Assembly (NCBI GenBank): GCA_963592385.1
Contig: CAVAWX010000026.1
Span: 1-22,136, forward strand
DNA length: 22,136 nucleotides
Direction: 5' to 3'
DNA from: CAVAWX01 sp963592385
GTDB lineage: Bacteria; Actinomycetota; Coriobacteriia; Coriobacteriales; QAMH01
This document shows, in pieces, positions 6,911-14,384 of the stretch; within the stretch, counting starts at the first letter, position 1; each line of letters begins with the position of its first letter. The notes beneath the pieces are model-generated. The model was not told where the DNA came from and made no database searches. It saw nothing but the letters and a program-made list of their open reading frames with translations. The position numbers and the translations under genes were made by a program.

Positions 6911-6979
6911 CCACAATCAGTAAGTAGGGCAAACCATAACCCGAAAGTAGGATGCCCCATAATCCGAAAATAGCCGAGT
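6911..6979. repeat. Three 23-bp direct repeats upstream of lytTR
   Basis: CCACAATCAGTAAGTAG (6911), CCATAACCCGAAAGTAG (6934) and CCATAATCCGAAAATAG (6957) are spaced exactly 23 bp apart. Units two and three match at 15 of 17 positions, units one and two at 13 of 17. The array is AT-richer than its surroundings and about 200 bp upstream of the lytTR start. It is a candidate multi-site operator for lytTR or for the divergent gene. Confidence 0.65.
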
Positions 6980-7092
6980 TCAGGGCATGTGTTCGCGCAT
7001 GGCGCATATGTACGGAAACACGGGCAGGCTGGCATCGTGAATCAGAGTTGCACTCCGAGGGCGGGGGGCGGAGTTAAGGAAGCATTTAGAGG

Positions 7093-7258
7093 CTGGTCGG
7101 GATTTGGTTGGGGTTCAAGCTGAACTCACTCAAAAGGTGGCTGAGGCCCTGTTGGAGTCTGGTTGGAAATGGGTTGGGGTTGGTTAGAAACTGATTGGGG
7201 TTTGGTCGGAGATAGGTCGGGGTGCGGTCGGATTTCGTTTCGGGTCCGTTCGGGGAAA
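7093..7258. repeat. G/T-rich degenerate 10-11 bp repeat
   Basis: The plus strand is strongly G+T rich, with the words GGTTGG and GGTCGG recurring about every 10-11 bp, densest from 7160 to 7222 (TGGTTGG, GGGTTGGGG, TGGTTAG, TGATTGGGG, TGGTCGG, AGGTCGGGG). It ends about 60 bp before the prepilin peptidase start and may lie in its leader. Runs of two to four G suggest possible quadruplex formation. Confidence 0.5.
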
Positions 7259-7318
7259 CGCACAGGTTCGCCCGCTAGAGTGCATGGCAAACGACGCGCG
7301 GATGAAAGGGGCGAAGGC

Positions 7319-8215
7319 GTGGCGCTTGTCGTGGGACAACTGGTGCTCGTATGCGCGGCGGCGGCGCTGTGCGCGTGGGGCGTGCCGCGCTTGGGGAATC
7401 TCCTGCTCGCGCGACGCGGGCTTGCAAGGCACGGGGTCTCGGGTCGCGAACTTGCAGGGCGCGGGGTCTCGGGCCGCGAGCTCGCACGTCGCGGGCTCGC
7501 ACGGAGCGGATGCGCGCAACATGAATATGCAGCTGACGAACATGCAGCCGGCGAAACAGACGCGCGCGGCCCCCTTGCCCTCGCGCGCGGGAATGCCGCC
7601 TGCCCATGGCGGCGGAGAAAACAGACGGCGTGCTGCGACAGCAACAACGCTCGCGCTCTTGTACCCACAGAACCCCGCGCACGTCTCACTTGGCGGGCGG
7701 CGGCCTGCGCAAGAGTTGTCTCCGTGCTGGCATACGGGTTGTTGCTTGCTGCTGTCCAGCCGGGATTCCTCGCCTGCACGCTGTGTGTCCTCGCGTTTCT
7801 CGTGCTGCATGTCGCCGTCTATTGCGACTGCATGGCCCGCATCATCCCGACCGAGCTGACGGCGGCGCTGGCATGCTGCGGCCTGTGCCTGTGCGTGGCG
7901 GGCGGAGGGCTTGCCCAAATCTGCGGGCGCCTTGCTGCCGCCTTTCTCGTCCTCGGCGTGCTGTGCCTGTGCAATTTCACAAGCCACCTGCGCCACACCG
8001 ACCCCGCGTTCGGCGGCGGCGACCTGAAGGCCTTGCCCACGCTCGCCCTCTTCGGCGACCCCGCAGCGGTGCTGGGCGGCATGCTCGCCTGCTCGCTGTT
8101 CACCGCCTGCGCAGGCATCGGATGCGCCCTCGCCTGCCGCACGTTGCGCGGCGTTCACGTCCCCCTCGCCCCAGGCATGCTCGTCTGCCTCCTCGTCACC
8201 ACCTTGGGAACCTGA
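7319..8215 (+). CDS. A24-family (GxGD) prepilin peptidase with repetitive insert
   Basis: Membrane aspartyl protease that would cleave type IV or Tad-like prepilin leaders. Both catalytic Asp are visible: Asp170 in YCDCMARIIPTELT and Asp235 in the FGGGDLKAL motif. Further hydrophobic helices follow to the C-terminus. The start is taken as GTG 7319, preceded by AAAGGGGCGAAGG and opening directly into a membrane helix (VALVVGQLVLVCAAAALCAW); the frame is open further upstream, through the G/T repeat. This start gives 298 residues. About 105 residues between helix 1 and the core are Arg/Ala-rich, with a tandem decapeptide (HGVSGRELA / RGVSGRELA). No pilin, ATPase or secretin gene is nearby, so it may be an orphan. 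Confidence 0.75.
   Translation: MALVVGQLVLVCAAAALCAWGVPRLGNLLLARRGLARHGVSGRELAGRGVSGRELARRGLARSGCAQHEYAADEHAAGETDARGPLALARGNAACPWRRRKQTACCDSNNARALVPTEPRARLTWRAAACARVVSVLAYGLLLAAVQPGFLACTLCVLAFLVLHVAVYCDCMARIIPTELTAALACCGLCLCVAGGGLAQICGRLAAAFLVLGVLCLCNFTSHLRHTDPAFGGGDLKALPTLALFGDPAAVLGGMLACSLFTACAGIGCALACRTLRGVHVPLAPGMLVCLLVTTLGT
7427..7486 (+). repeat. 30-bp tandem repeat inside the peptidase gene
   Basis: Two near-identical 30-bp units (7427-7456 and 7457-7486), with a degenerate third after them, share the core CGGGGTCTCGGG and encode decapeptides ending VSGRELA. Because 30 is a multiple of three, copy-number change would keep the reading frame. Confidence 0.75.
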
Positions 8216-8367
8216 CGATGCCCGGACACACAATCTCAGGACCATGCGCTCGGGCACGCCAAGCGGACAAAATGCCTAGTCGGGCCTGTCGGGCGAACGG
8301 GGACACAGAGACGGGAACGCGATGGGGCTTCACCTTCAAAACCGTGGCGGCGCGCCGCAGCTCTTCA

Positions 8368-8469
8368 TCAGCGTTGCCACGCGCCGCTCACGAACTTGCC
8401 CTCCACAACGATGTTGACCGCGTGCTTGCCCCCTTCAACAACAGCGCCCCGCACGGCAAGACGGCGCGG
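8368..8469 (-). other. In-frame coding-like tail after the MFS stop
   Basis: Directly after the MFS TAG, the same frame stays open for 33 more codons, reading RGAVVEGGKHAVNIVVEGKFV, before TGA at 8368-8370. The strand-like pattern resembles the N-terminal beta segment of amidohydrolases, but it has no start codon or SD of its own. It could be a remnant of a lost neighbour or chance coding-like DNA. The rest of this gap (8216-8367) shows nothing recognisable. Confidence 0.2.
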
Positions 8470-9681
8470 CTAGCGCAGCTTGCCCTTCAGGCCGAAGATG
8501 GCCACCAGCAGGCCGATGAAGAAGATCGACCCGATGCAGACGCTCGTCATCGCGTAGCCGATGGCGGCGATCACGTTGCCGACGAACATGGAGCCGAGGA
8601 ACATGCCCACGCTCTGCATGCAGGCCAGCGTCGCGGTCGCGCCGGAGACGAGGTGGCTCGGCACGGTCTCTGTGCACGAGGCCCACAGCATCGAGGAGAT
8701 GCCTCCGCCGACGAAGCCGTTGAGGATGATCACCACGATGTAGAGCCTGATGTCGGTCACGGTGAAGACGCCCAGGCCGAAGAGCACGGCGCAGATCATG
8801 CAGAAGATCAGTATCTTGCGGCGCGACTTGATGGCGTCGGAGATCTTGCCGGCGATGGGAGCGAAGCACGCGCCCCAGATGGCGCCCACGGACACGAGCG
8901 CGGTGCCGAGCATCAGCGGAGCATCCAGATTGGTGGTGACGTACGTGGACAGGAAGCCCTGGCTTGCGATGAACGCGCCCTCCTCGAGGAAGAACAGCAG
9001 GCCGAGCACCCACACCACCTTGTTGGCGAACAGCTCCTTGTAGGAAAACTCCACCTCGCCGTTTTTCTCGGCCTCGTCGATGAACGGGTCGGACGGCTCG
9101 CGGTAGACCAGCAAGAACAGGGCCATCACCACGATGTCGACGATGAGGAAGAACCACCAGACGCTCACGTAGCTGCCGGTCTGCTCCGCGATGGCGGTGT
9201 CGAGCATCGGGGTGACGGCGTTTGCCGCGGCGACCCACATGGCCCACACGCCCAGGGGCAGGCCGCGGCGCTCCGCGGGAAACCACGGGGTGATGGCCGC
9301 GACGCCGATGACGCCCATCAGACCGAAGCCGGCGCCTTGGATGATGCGGGAGACCATGAGCATCGCCACGCCGCCGGCCAGCGCACCCATCAGGTTGCCG
9401 ACGATGCCGCACGACAGCGCGATCACGACCGACCAGCGGATGCCCAGCCGGCGGATGAACGACGCCGCCGGAAACGCGATCACGGCGCCCAGAATATAGA
9501 AGACCCCGTTCACCCAGCCCAGCGTATCGGGGCCGAATCCGAGCCCTTCCATCACGAGCGGCGCGACCCACATGGTCTCGCCCATGTTCGCGGGCATGCA
9601 GAAACCCGCGAGGAACACGACGAGCACGACGGGCCAGGCGCGGCCCATGTTGCCCTTCTTGACTGCACTCACCTCAGTCAT
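8470..9681 (-). CDS. MFS transporter
   Basis: A 403-residue major facilitator superfamily carrier with 12 predicted membrane helices in two six-helix halves and a charged central loop (EPSDPFIDEAEKNGEVEFSY). The conserved loop after helix 2 is present in variant form (RRLGIRWSV), and a PAERRGLPLGVW segment follows helix 4. The start at ATG 9681 is supported by a strong SD (AGAGGAGGG). It lies downstream of the LuxR-type regulator in the same direction, with 370 bp between. In gut Actinobacteria such carriers often sit beside a LuxR regulator and a molybdopterin enzyme and may move that enzyme's substrate. The substrate cannot be read from sequence. Confidence 0.93.
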   Translation of the reverse strand: MTEVSAVKKGNMGRAWPVVLVVFLAGFCMPANMGETMWVAPLVMEGLGFGPDTLGWVNGVFYILGAVIAFPAASFIRRLGIRWSVVIALSCGIVGNLMGALAGGVAMLMVSRIIQGAGFGLMGVIGVAAITPWFPAERRGLPLGVWAMWVAAANAVTPMLDTAIAEQTGSYVSVWWFFLIVDIVVMALFLLVYREPSDPFIDEAEKNGEVEFSYKELFANKVVWVLGLLFFLEEGAFIASQGFLSTYVTTNLDAPLMLGTALVSVGAIWGACFAPIAGKISDAIKSRRKILIFCMICAVLFGLGVFTVTDIRLYIVVIILNGFVGGGISSMLWASCTETVPSHLVSGATATLACMQSVGMFLGSMFVGNVIAAIGYAMTSVCIGSIFFIGLLVAIFGLKGKLR

Positions 9682-10051
9682 TTCAAACCCTCCTCTTGCA
9701 CGTTGAATGAAAGAGCAGCGCGGCGCGGCGCCTTGTGCAGTTCAGACAACGGGAAGGCCCATGCCCTTTTCACCGCTTCTCGTCGTCGGGCGCGCGCGAA
9801 GCAAAGGCCCGAAGCGGCGTTTCGGACAGGCTTCCCGCCAAGGGGTGAAGCCCCGCCGACTAGCTCGTGGTGAAGATGCTATGGAAGAGAGAAGCGGCTC
9901 GTTAGACCCGCCGATGATGATTCAACGGGTGAAAAGGGGTGAGGTAACCCCGTTTCACCCGCCTCGTCCGCGGCACTTCGAGGCCGCGACGTGCCTGGCA
10001 CACAGCGCAGCTCACCCGCAGCCCCCCGCCTGGGACGCGGGGCAGCGCGCC
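9682..10051. other. 370-bp gap between luxR-type and MFS genes
   Basis: This should contain the MFS promoter. It holds no plausible gene but has five GGTGAA/TTCACC words (near 9768, 9844, 9869, 9928 and 9954), two of which form the long inverted repeat at 9927-9960. No convincing -35/-10 pair was assigned. Confidence 0.5.
9927..9960. promoter_or_regulatory. 14-bp inverted repeat, candidate operator or terminator
   Basis: GGGTGAAAAGGGGT (9927-9940) and ACCCCGTTTCACCC (9947-9960) pair at 13 of 14 positions around a 6-nt loop. It lies about 90 bp after the LuxR-type gene stop and about 250 bp before the MFS start. No T-tract follows on the minus strand, so a regulatory site is as likely as a terminator. 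Confidence 0.5.
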
Positions 10052-12733
10052 CTAGTCCCCGACGTTTTCCCGGGCGATGCGCAGCACCTCGCTGCGGCTG
10101 TGGACGCCGAGCTTCGCGTAGATGTTCTTGAGGTGCGTCTTGACCGTGTTCTGCGAGACGGACTGGGCCTGCGCGATCTCGTTGCGCGACAGCCCCCGGT
10201 TCAGCAGCTCCATCACCTCGCGCTCTCTTTCGGTGAGCGACCAAAAACCCGACGCCGCGTCGGTGGAAGGAGCGGGCGCCTCTTCGCCGGCCGGCGCCTC
10301 CATCACGGACAGCACGCGCTTGGCGTGGGACTTGAGCATGGCCGAGCCGCCCTGCCGCGCCGCCAAGTCGAGCAGCAGCTTGTACGCCGTCGCCCCGCCC
10401 GTGCAGTACATCATCAGATAGCCGCCCCGCATGCTCAGCTCCAACGACTTGGTCATCGAGACGTTCGCCTCGGCCACATTACCCATCTCCGCGCACAGGT
10501 TCGCCTTGAGCAGCGCAAGCGTCGCGCCCATGTACTTGCCGCCGGATGTCGCAAGCCGCTTCTCGCAAGTGCCCACCAGCTCCGTCGCCTTCGCATAGTC
10601 GCCCTCGTAGGCGGCCAGCGCAGCCAAAGAGATCAGGCACGGCACCGCGCGCAGCACATCGGAGTTGCCGGCATAGGCCTCGAGCTCGCGTTTCCACGGA
10701 TACGCCTTGCTCAAATCGCCCACGGCCAGCGCCGCGCGCATCCCGAACGCGCGGGCGGAGATGTCGAGCTTGCGCGGAATGGTGCGCCCCTCGACGTCTT
10801 CGAGCAAATCGACGACGGTCTCGAGCGATTCCGCGAGCTCGCCTTTCGCCATGCGCAGCCGCGCGAGGGCAAGGTGCGTGTCCACGTACATGTCGATGTT
10901 GGTCTGCAGGCTGACGCGGGCCTGCGCACGGGCAAGGCGCCGCTCGCCCTCCTCGAGGTCGCCGCGCTCGATGGCCACCGACGCGACGATCGTGTTGAAC
11001 TCGCCGCAGATGGCGGCGCTGTCGCGCACGATCCCAAGGCCGCGCGACGCATAGCGCAACGCCTCGTCGAACTCCCCGAGCAGATAGCACTGGTGGGCGA
11101 GAAGATAGAGGTCGAAGGCCTTGTAAAAGCGCGTGGTCGAGCGCTCGGCCAGGCTCAGGCTCCGCAGGTAGAGCTCGCGCGCGCCGCGCACGTCGCCCAT
11201 GCGCTCGCAATCCTCGCCCTTCATGTGGATCAGCAGGCATTGAAACGCCCGGGGCAGCTCGCCGCCCTCCCGGTCCCGAATGCCGCCGATGGCCTCCAGC
11301 GAGGCGGCGCTGTCCCCCTCCAGGGCCAGGCAGATGGCGCGCGCGTACTCTATGGCGCGCGCATTGGCCGCGTCTCCCGTGGCCGACGAAAGCGCCTCGA
11401 AGCACCCGTCCATGCCGTCCACCAGCCCGGCGCTCACCTTCGCCCAGACGACGCACCACATGAGGAACGGCTCGCGCGCGTACGCCTCGGCCGGCTTGTC
11501 GAGGAAGAAAGCGAGCGGATCCATGCCGCCCAGGTCGACCTCTATGTCCGTCGAGCTTTCGACCGAACCGAGAAGATACAGCGGGTCGCAGGTCATCACG
11601 AGGTACTTCGCGTGGAGGTCGTCGCGGCCGAGCTCGCGATAGGCCACGCTTGCCTTCAAGGCCAGCTCCGCGATGCGGCTCGGGTTCAAGGACAGGAGCC
11701 GCTCGCGCAGAAAATGCCTGAACGCGGGCGCGAGGCAATACCGCCCCTGCCCGGCCTCGCGCCGGCAGAACATGTTGTCGTGGGCCAGGCGCTCGAGAAT
11801 CCCCGCGCTCGCCTCCTCGCCCGTCACCGCCGCGCACACCTCGGAATCGAGCAGGTCGAGCAGGGACGCCTCGATGAGGAATTCCTGCGTCTGCCCGTCG
11901 AGCAGGTCCATGGCATAGGTGGAGAAGAAGCGCTCGCAGCAACTGGCCAGCTTCTCGTCGCGCTGCGCCGGCCCCTCGGCGCGGTGCGCGGCCATCACGT
12001 GGAACTGATACCCCAGCGGCCACGCCCCGAAACGCCGGTAGAGCTCCTCGAAGCTCTCGTGCGCCAGGCTCGCGCCGATGCGGAGGGCGTACCTTTCCGC
12101 CGCGTCCTTGTCCATGGCCAAGTCCTCGCAGGTCACCTCCATGACGTCGCCGCCGAGCAGCAAATCGTCGATTCTGCGGTGAAAACTCCGCGCCGCCAAG
12201 ACGAGGTGCAGCTTGTCGGGGGCGTTGCGCTTGATGAAGATGATGGCCTCGTCGATGGCCGCGCAGCTGGCCGCGTCGTAGTCGTCGAGGAAGAGGAACA
12301 GGCGCATGGTGCCGGACAGGCGTCCTTCGAGCAGGTTCAGCATGTCGACGAGGGCTTCCTCGTGCGCATCGCCTGCCATATCCGCGACGATCTCGCCGAA
12401 TGCGCGGTCGATGGCGCTCAGGCAGTATCCGAGTTCGGCAGTGAAGCGGGCAGGGTCGCTGTCGCGGCCGTCGAGCGATATCCACAGGCACACGCAGTTC
12501 GCCTTGCCTGCGATCTGCCCGTGCATTTTGGAAAGGAAAGCGGTCTTGCCGTAGCCCGGCGGCGCGCTCACCAGATAGACGCCCCGTTCGTGCGCGAGCA
12601 CCAGCGGCTTGCGCAGGCGCCCCGTCAACTCGTAGCCGTCCGGCGCGGCGGGGCAGTCGAATTTCTTGCGCAGGACCCCGCGGGGAACAGGCACCCCCTC
12701 GCGCCTGTAGTCGACCTTCAGCTCCTCGTTCAC
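10052..12733 (-). CDS. LuxR-family regulator with MalT-like ATPase domain
   Basis: Large ATP-dependent transcriptional activator of 893 residues. The N-terminal NTPase has Walker A SAPPGYGKTAF (56-66) and Walker B LFLFLDD (145-151). The middle, about residues 350-800, is helical and repeat-rich with TPR-like segments. The C-terminus is a LuxR helix-turn-helix (SLTEREREVMELL, then NEIAQAQSVSQNTVKTHL). GTG 12733 is the start, with SD GGGGG 5 nt upstream. Such proteins usually bind a small inducer and switch on a nearby catabolic or respiratory gene set; the MFS carrier downstream and the Mo enzyme upstream on the same strand are natural targets. GGGTGA/TCACCC inverted words lie just upstream of the start. 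Confidence 0.94.
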   Translation of the reverse strand: MNEELKVDYRREGVPVPRGVLRKKFDCPAAPDGYELTGRLRKPLVLAHERGVYLVSAPPGYGKTAFLSKMHGQIAGKANCVCLWISLDGRDSDPARFTAELGYCLSAIDRAFGEIVADMAGDAHEEALVDMLNLLEGRLSGTMRLFLFLDDYDAASCAAIDEAIIFIKRNAPDKLHLVLAARSFHRRIDDLLLGGDVMEVTCEDLAMDKDAAERYALRIGASLAHESFEELYRRFGAWPLGYQFHVMAAHRAEGPAQRDEKLASCCERFFSTYAMDLLDGQTQEFLIEASLLDLLDSEVCAAVTGEEASAGILERLAHDNMFCRREAGQGRYCLAPAFRHFLRERLLSLNPSRIAELALKASVAYRELGRDDLHAKYLVMTCDPLYLLGSVESSTDIEVDLGGMDPLAFFLDKPAEAYAREPFLMWCVVWAKVSAGLVDGMDGCFEALSSATGDAANARAIEYARAICLALEGDSAASLEAIGGIRDREGGELPRAFQCLLIHMKGEDCERMGDVRGARELYLRSLSLAERSTTRFYKAFDLYLLAHQCYLLGEFDEALRYASRGLGIVRDSAAICGEFNTIVASVAIERGDLEEGERRLARAQARVSLQTNIDMYVDTHLALARLRMAKGELAESLETVVDLLEDVEGRTIPRKLDISARAFGMRAALAVGDLSKAYPWKRELEAYAGNSDVLRAVPCLISLAALAAYEGDYAKATELVGTCEKRLATSGGKYMGATLALLKANLCAEMGNVAEANVSMTKSLELSMRGGYLMMYCTGGATAYKLLLDLAARQGGSAMLKSHAKRVLSVMEAPAGEEAPAPSTDAASGFWSLTEREREVMELLNRGLSRNEIAQAQSVSQNTVKTHLKNIYAKLGVHSRSEVLRIARENVGD

Positions 12734-12764
12734 GGCGCCCCCTTTTCGCTGCGGCGAACCTCAC

Positions 12765-12787
12765 GGGTGAATGCGACGGCCTCACCC
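12765..12787. promoter_or_regulatory. GGGTGA/TCACCC inverted pair upstream of LuxR gene
   Basis: GGGTGA (12765-12770) faces TCACCC (12782-12787) across 11 nt, 32 bp upstream of the LuxR-type start. Three more CACCC words follow at about 12837, 12858 and 12871. It matches the words in the inverted repeats upstream of the MFS and Mo-enzyme genes, so it may be an autoregulatory site. Confidence 0.35.
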
Positions 12788-12900
12788 TTTTCCCGGGCCA
12801 TGCCCTCTCAACAGGCCTCGCCCGCGCGGCGGGGCTTCACCCGTGCGGCAAATCTCACCCTCATCTCACCCGCCCATAGTAGCGCCTTTGCGCGCCAACG

Positions 12901-13083
12901 CTAGCGCGACCCCGGCGCCTTGATCACGCGCCGCCCGCATTCGGCGCAGGTGCCGCGGGCCAGGTCCACCTTGCCGCCGCACGACGGGCAGCGCACCACG
13001 ACGGCGGCCTCGACCTTGGCCTTGATGCGGTCGAACTTCCCGCAGGAATTGCAGGCAGGTCCTTTGCAGGGAAAGCAGTTCAT
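12901..13083 (-). CDS. Small eight-cysteine zinc-ribbon protein
   Basis: A 60-residue basic protein with four CxxC pairs: Cys3/6, Cys11/14, Cys32/35 and Cys46/49. The last two form a clear zinc ribbon (CPSCGGKVDLARGTCAEC); the first two (CFPCKGPACNSC) may bind a second metal. A charged helix-like stretch joins them. ATG 13083 is the first plausible start; no strong SD precedes it, and the frame is open upstream as an antiparallel shadow of the FKBP gene. It follows that gene by 116 bp in the same direction. The function is unknown; nucleic-acid or protein binding is typical of such ribbons. Confidence 0.6.
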   Translation of the reverse strand: MNCFPCKGPACNSCGKFDRIKAKVEAAVVVRCPSCGGKVDLARGTCAECGRRVIKAPGSR

Positions 13084-13199
13084 CGTGAAATGGGTGGCCG
13101 CACGTCGAGCACGGCCGCGCGCCAAAGGCATCGACGCGTCGAAAGCACTCGAAAACGCCCGTCGCACGCAGCGCAGAAAGCGGCCGCACGCCCGATTTC

Positions 13200-13637
13200 C
13201 TAGGCGGCCGCCCGCTCGACCTTCAACCAGTAGCGCAGGGTCTTCTCGGCCCAAGGATGGTTGAAATCGACCTTCACCGCGTTGTCGTAGGCCTCGAGCA
13301 CGCGCACGGGGATGGGCATGCCGGACGCGGGGTTGGTCCACTTGAACACGTCGCCTTCGGCCAGCTCGTCGCCAAAGGGAAACATGATGCGCGGGTACAC
13401 CTGCACGCCGTCTGCCTGGTAGCGCCCGTAGGCCTCCTCCGAGGGGATGACGACGGTTTTTTCCTCGCCCGGCTCCATGTCGCACAGCGCGTCCTCGATG
13501 CCGGGGCACACCTGCCCGGCGCCGAGCACCACCTTGAACGGCTCTCCGGTGGAGTGGTCGTCCACGGGTTCTTCACCATCGACCCCGCCCTTGTAGTGAA
13601 TGTAGAGGCAGGTGCCGAACTTGCTGTTGTCCTTCAT
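13200..13637 (-). CDS. FKBP-type peptidyl-prolyl isomerase (SlyD-like)
   Basis: A 145-residue FKBP-fold prolyl isomerase of the SlyD type. The first strand and flap are recognisable (FGTCLYIHYKGGVDGEEPVDDHSTGEPFKVVLGAG), then GIEDALCDMEPGEEKTVVIPSEEAYG and the inserted-flap segment around YPRIMFPFGDELAEGD. The metal-binding His/Cys-rich tail of E. coli SlyD is absent; the C-terminus ends WLKVERAAA. SD GGGAAGGGTGAAAG precedes the ATG. It lies between the Fe-S subunit and the zinc-ribbon gene, possibly co-transcribed, and may help fold the Mo enzyme. The 240-bp gap upstream has a 14-bp direct repeat (CACGGCACGCGCCC at 13682 and 13840) and nothing else recognisable. Confidence 0.9.
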   Translation of the reverse strand: MKDNSKFGTCLYIHYKGGVDGEEPVDDHSTGEPFKVVLGAGQVCPGIEDALCDMEPGEEKTVVIPSEEAYGRYQADGVQVYPRIMFPFGDELAEGDVFKWTNPASGMPIPVRVLEAYDNAVKVDFNHPWAEKTLRYWLKVERAAA

Positions 13638-13877
13638 GGTCTTTCACCCTTCCCGCTGCGTTCGAAAGAAGCGCGCACGCGCACGGCACGCGCCCCAAAA
13701 CTTTCCTTGCAACCGATGGCAGGCGCGCCAGACACGCCATGCTCGAAAACCGCGACGTCAGCGCCCCGCCCGTTGCCCCGCCCCGCGCGAAGGCCTCGCG
13801 TGCCCTCGCGCCAAAGCGGGCGGCGGCGGCGCGCACGAACACGGCACGCGCCCGCCCGGTTTCAACCTCGCCCGGCG

Positions 13878-14384
13878 CTACTGAACCAGCCCGAACTCGT
13901 AGTGGTCGTCGTCGCTGCGCCGATGCGCGGCGGTGCTCCAGTTCTCGTTGGACTCGATCTGCACGTCCACCTTCTCGAGCCCCTCGCTGTTCGACTTCTT
14001 CGTGGGCACGAACTTGCCCTTCGCCTCAATCGGCTTGTACTGCGGCGCCCACAGCACCTGCTTGGTCTTGGTCTTCAACTTCTCGGCCAGCTCGTCGATC
14101 GGCCCGTACGTGATGACGTTTGCCAGGCAGTGGTGCACGCACATCGGCTCCTTGCCCGTCGTGCTCACGCGCTCGGCGCACAAATCGCACAAATCGGTCG
14201 GGACGGGGATGTAGTTGTAGTTGAACACGCCCGTGCCGTCTTCAATCTCCCACGGCCCTTCCTCGAGCACCTTGATCCCCCACTTGCCCACGGGGTAATT
14301 GTGCTCCTCCTTGCAGGTGACCTCGCAGCTCTGGCAGCCCGAGCAGTACTCGTAGTCGATGAGAAGTCCGTATTCGGCTTTCAT
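13878..14384 (-). CDS. 4Fe-4S electron-transfer subunit of Mo enzyme
   Basis: A 168-residue ferredoxin-like subunit, the electron-transfer partner of the molybdopterin protein. It has eight Cys in two motifs: Cys14, 17, 20, 24 (CSGCQSCEVTC) and Cys66, 69, 82, 86 (CDLC then CVHHC), enough for two [4Fe-4S] clusters rather than the four of DmsB/NrfC-type subunits. There is no signal peptide or membrane helix. Its ATG overlaps the stop of the catalytic gene by one base (TAATG), so the two are translationally coupled. The C-terminal 60 residues are polar with no cluster motif. Confidence 0.9.
   Translation of the reverse strand: MKAEYGLLIDYEYCSGCQSCEVTCKEEHNYPVGKWGIKVLEEGPWEIEDGTGVFNYNYIPVPTDLCDLCAERVSTTGKEPMCVHHCLANVITYGPIDELAEKLKTKTKQVLWAPQYKPIEAKGKFVPTKKSNSEGLEKVDVQIESNENWSTAAHRRSDDDHYEFGLVQ

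Larger units (their letters stand above)
6715..7318. other. 604-bp divergent non-coding region
   Basis: This is the longest gap in the window, between the lytTR gene (-) and the prepilin peptidase gene (+). It holds a 21-bp repeat array (6791-6853), a 23-bp repeat array (6911-6979) and a G/T-rich degenerate repeat (7093-7258). Open frames through it are low-complexity with no family resemblance. Promoters for both genes should be here, but I cannot assign -35/-10 elements with confidence. Confidence 0.6.

Noticed and set aside
6711..7007. Minus-strand frame encoding a hydrophobic stretch (IFGLWGILLSGYGLPYLL)
   Set aside because: The hydrophobic run is a by-product of the 23-bp DNA repeats; the rest is Arg/Pro/Cys-rich low complexity and there is no good SD.
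7427..7486. Tandem 30-bp repeat as a CRISPR array
   Set aside because: The copies are contiguous without spacers and lie in a reading frame; no cas gene is present.
7126..7779. Minus-strand frame reading Pro/Gln/Asn/Thr-rich through the G/T repeat
   Set aside because: Composition follows from the DNA repeat and it overlaps the prepilin peptidase gene, whose catalytic motifs are convincing.
9707..12904. Very long plus-strand open frame (over 1000 codons)
   Set aside because: It lies opposite the LuxR-type regulator, is Arg/His/Gln/Ala-rich with no recognisable domain, and is the usual antisense shadow in GC-rich DNA.
13200..13637. Nickel-handling SlyD partner for HypB
   Set aside because: The His/Cys-rich metal-binding tail that underlies this role in E. 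coli SlyD is missing, and hypB is more than 10 kb away.
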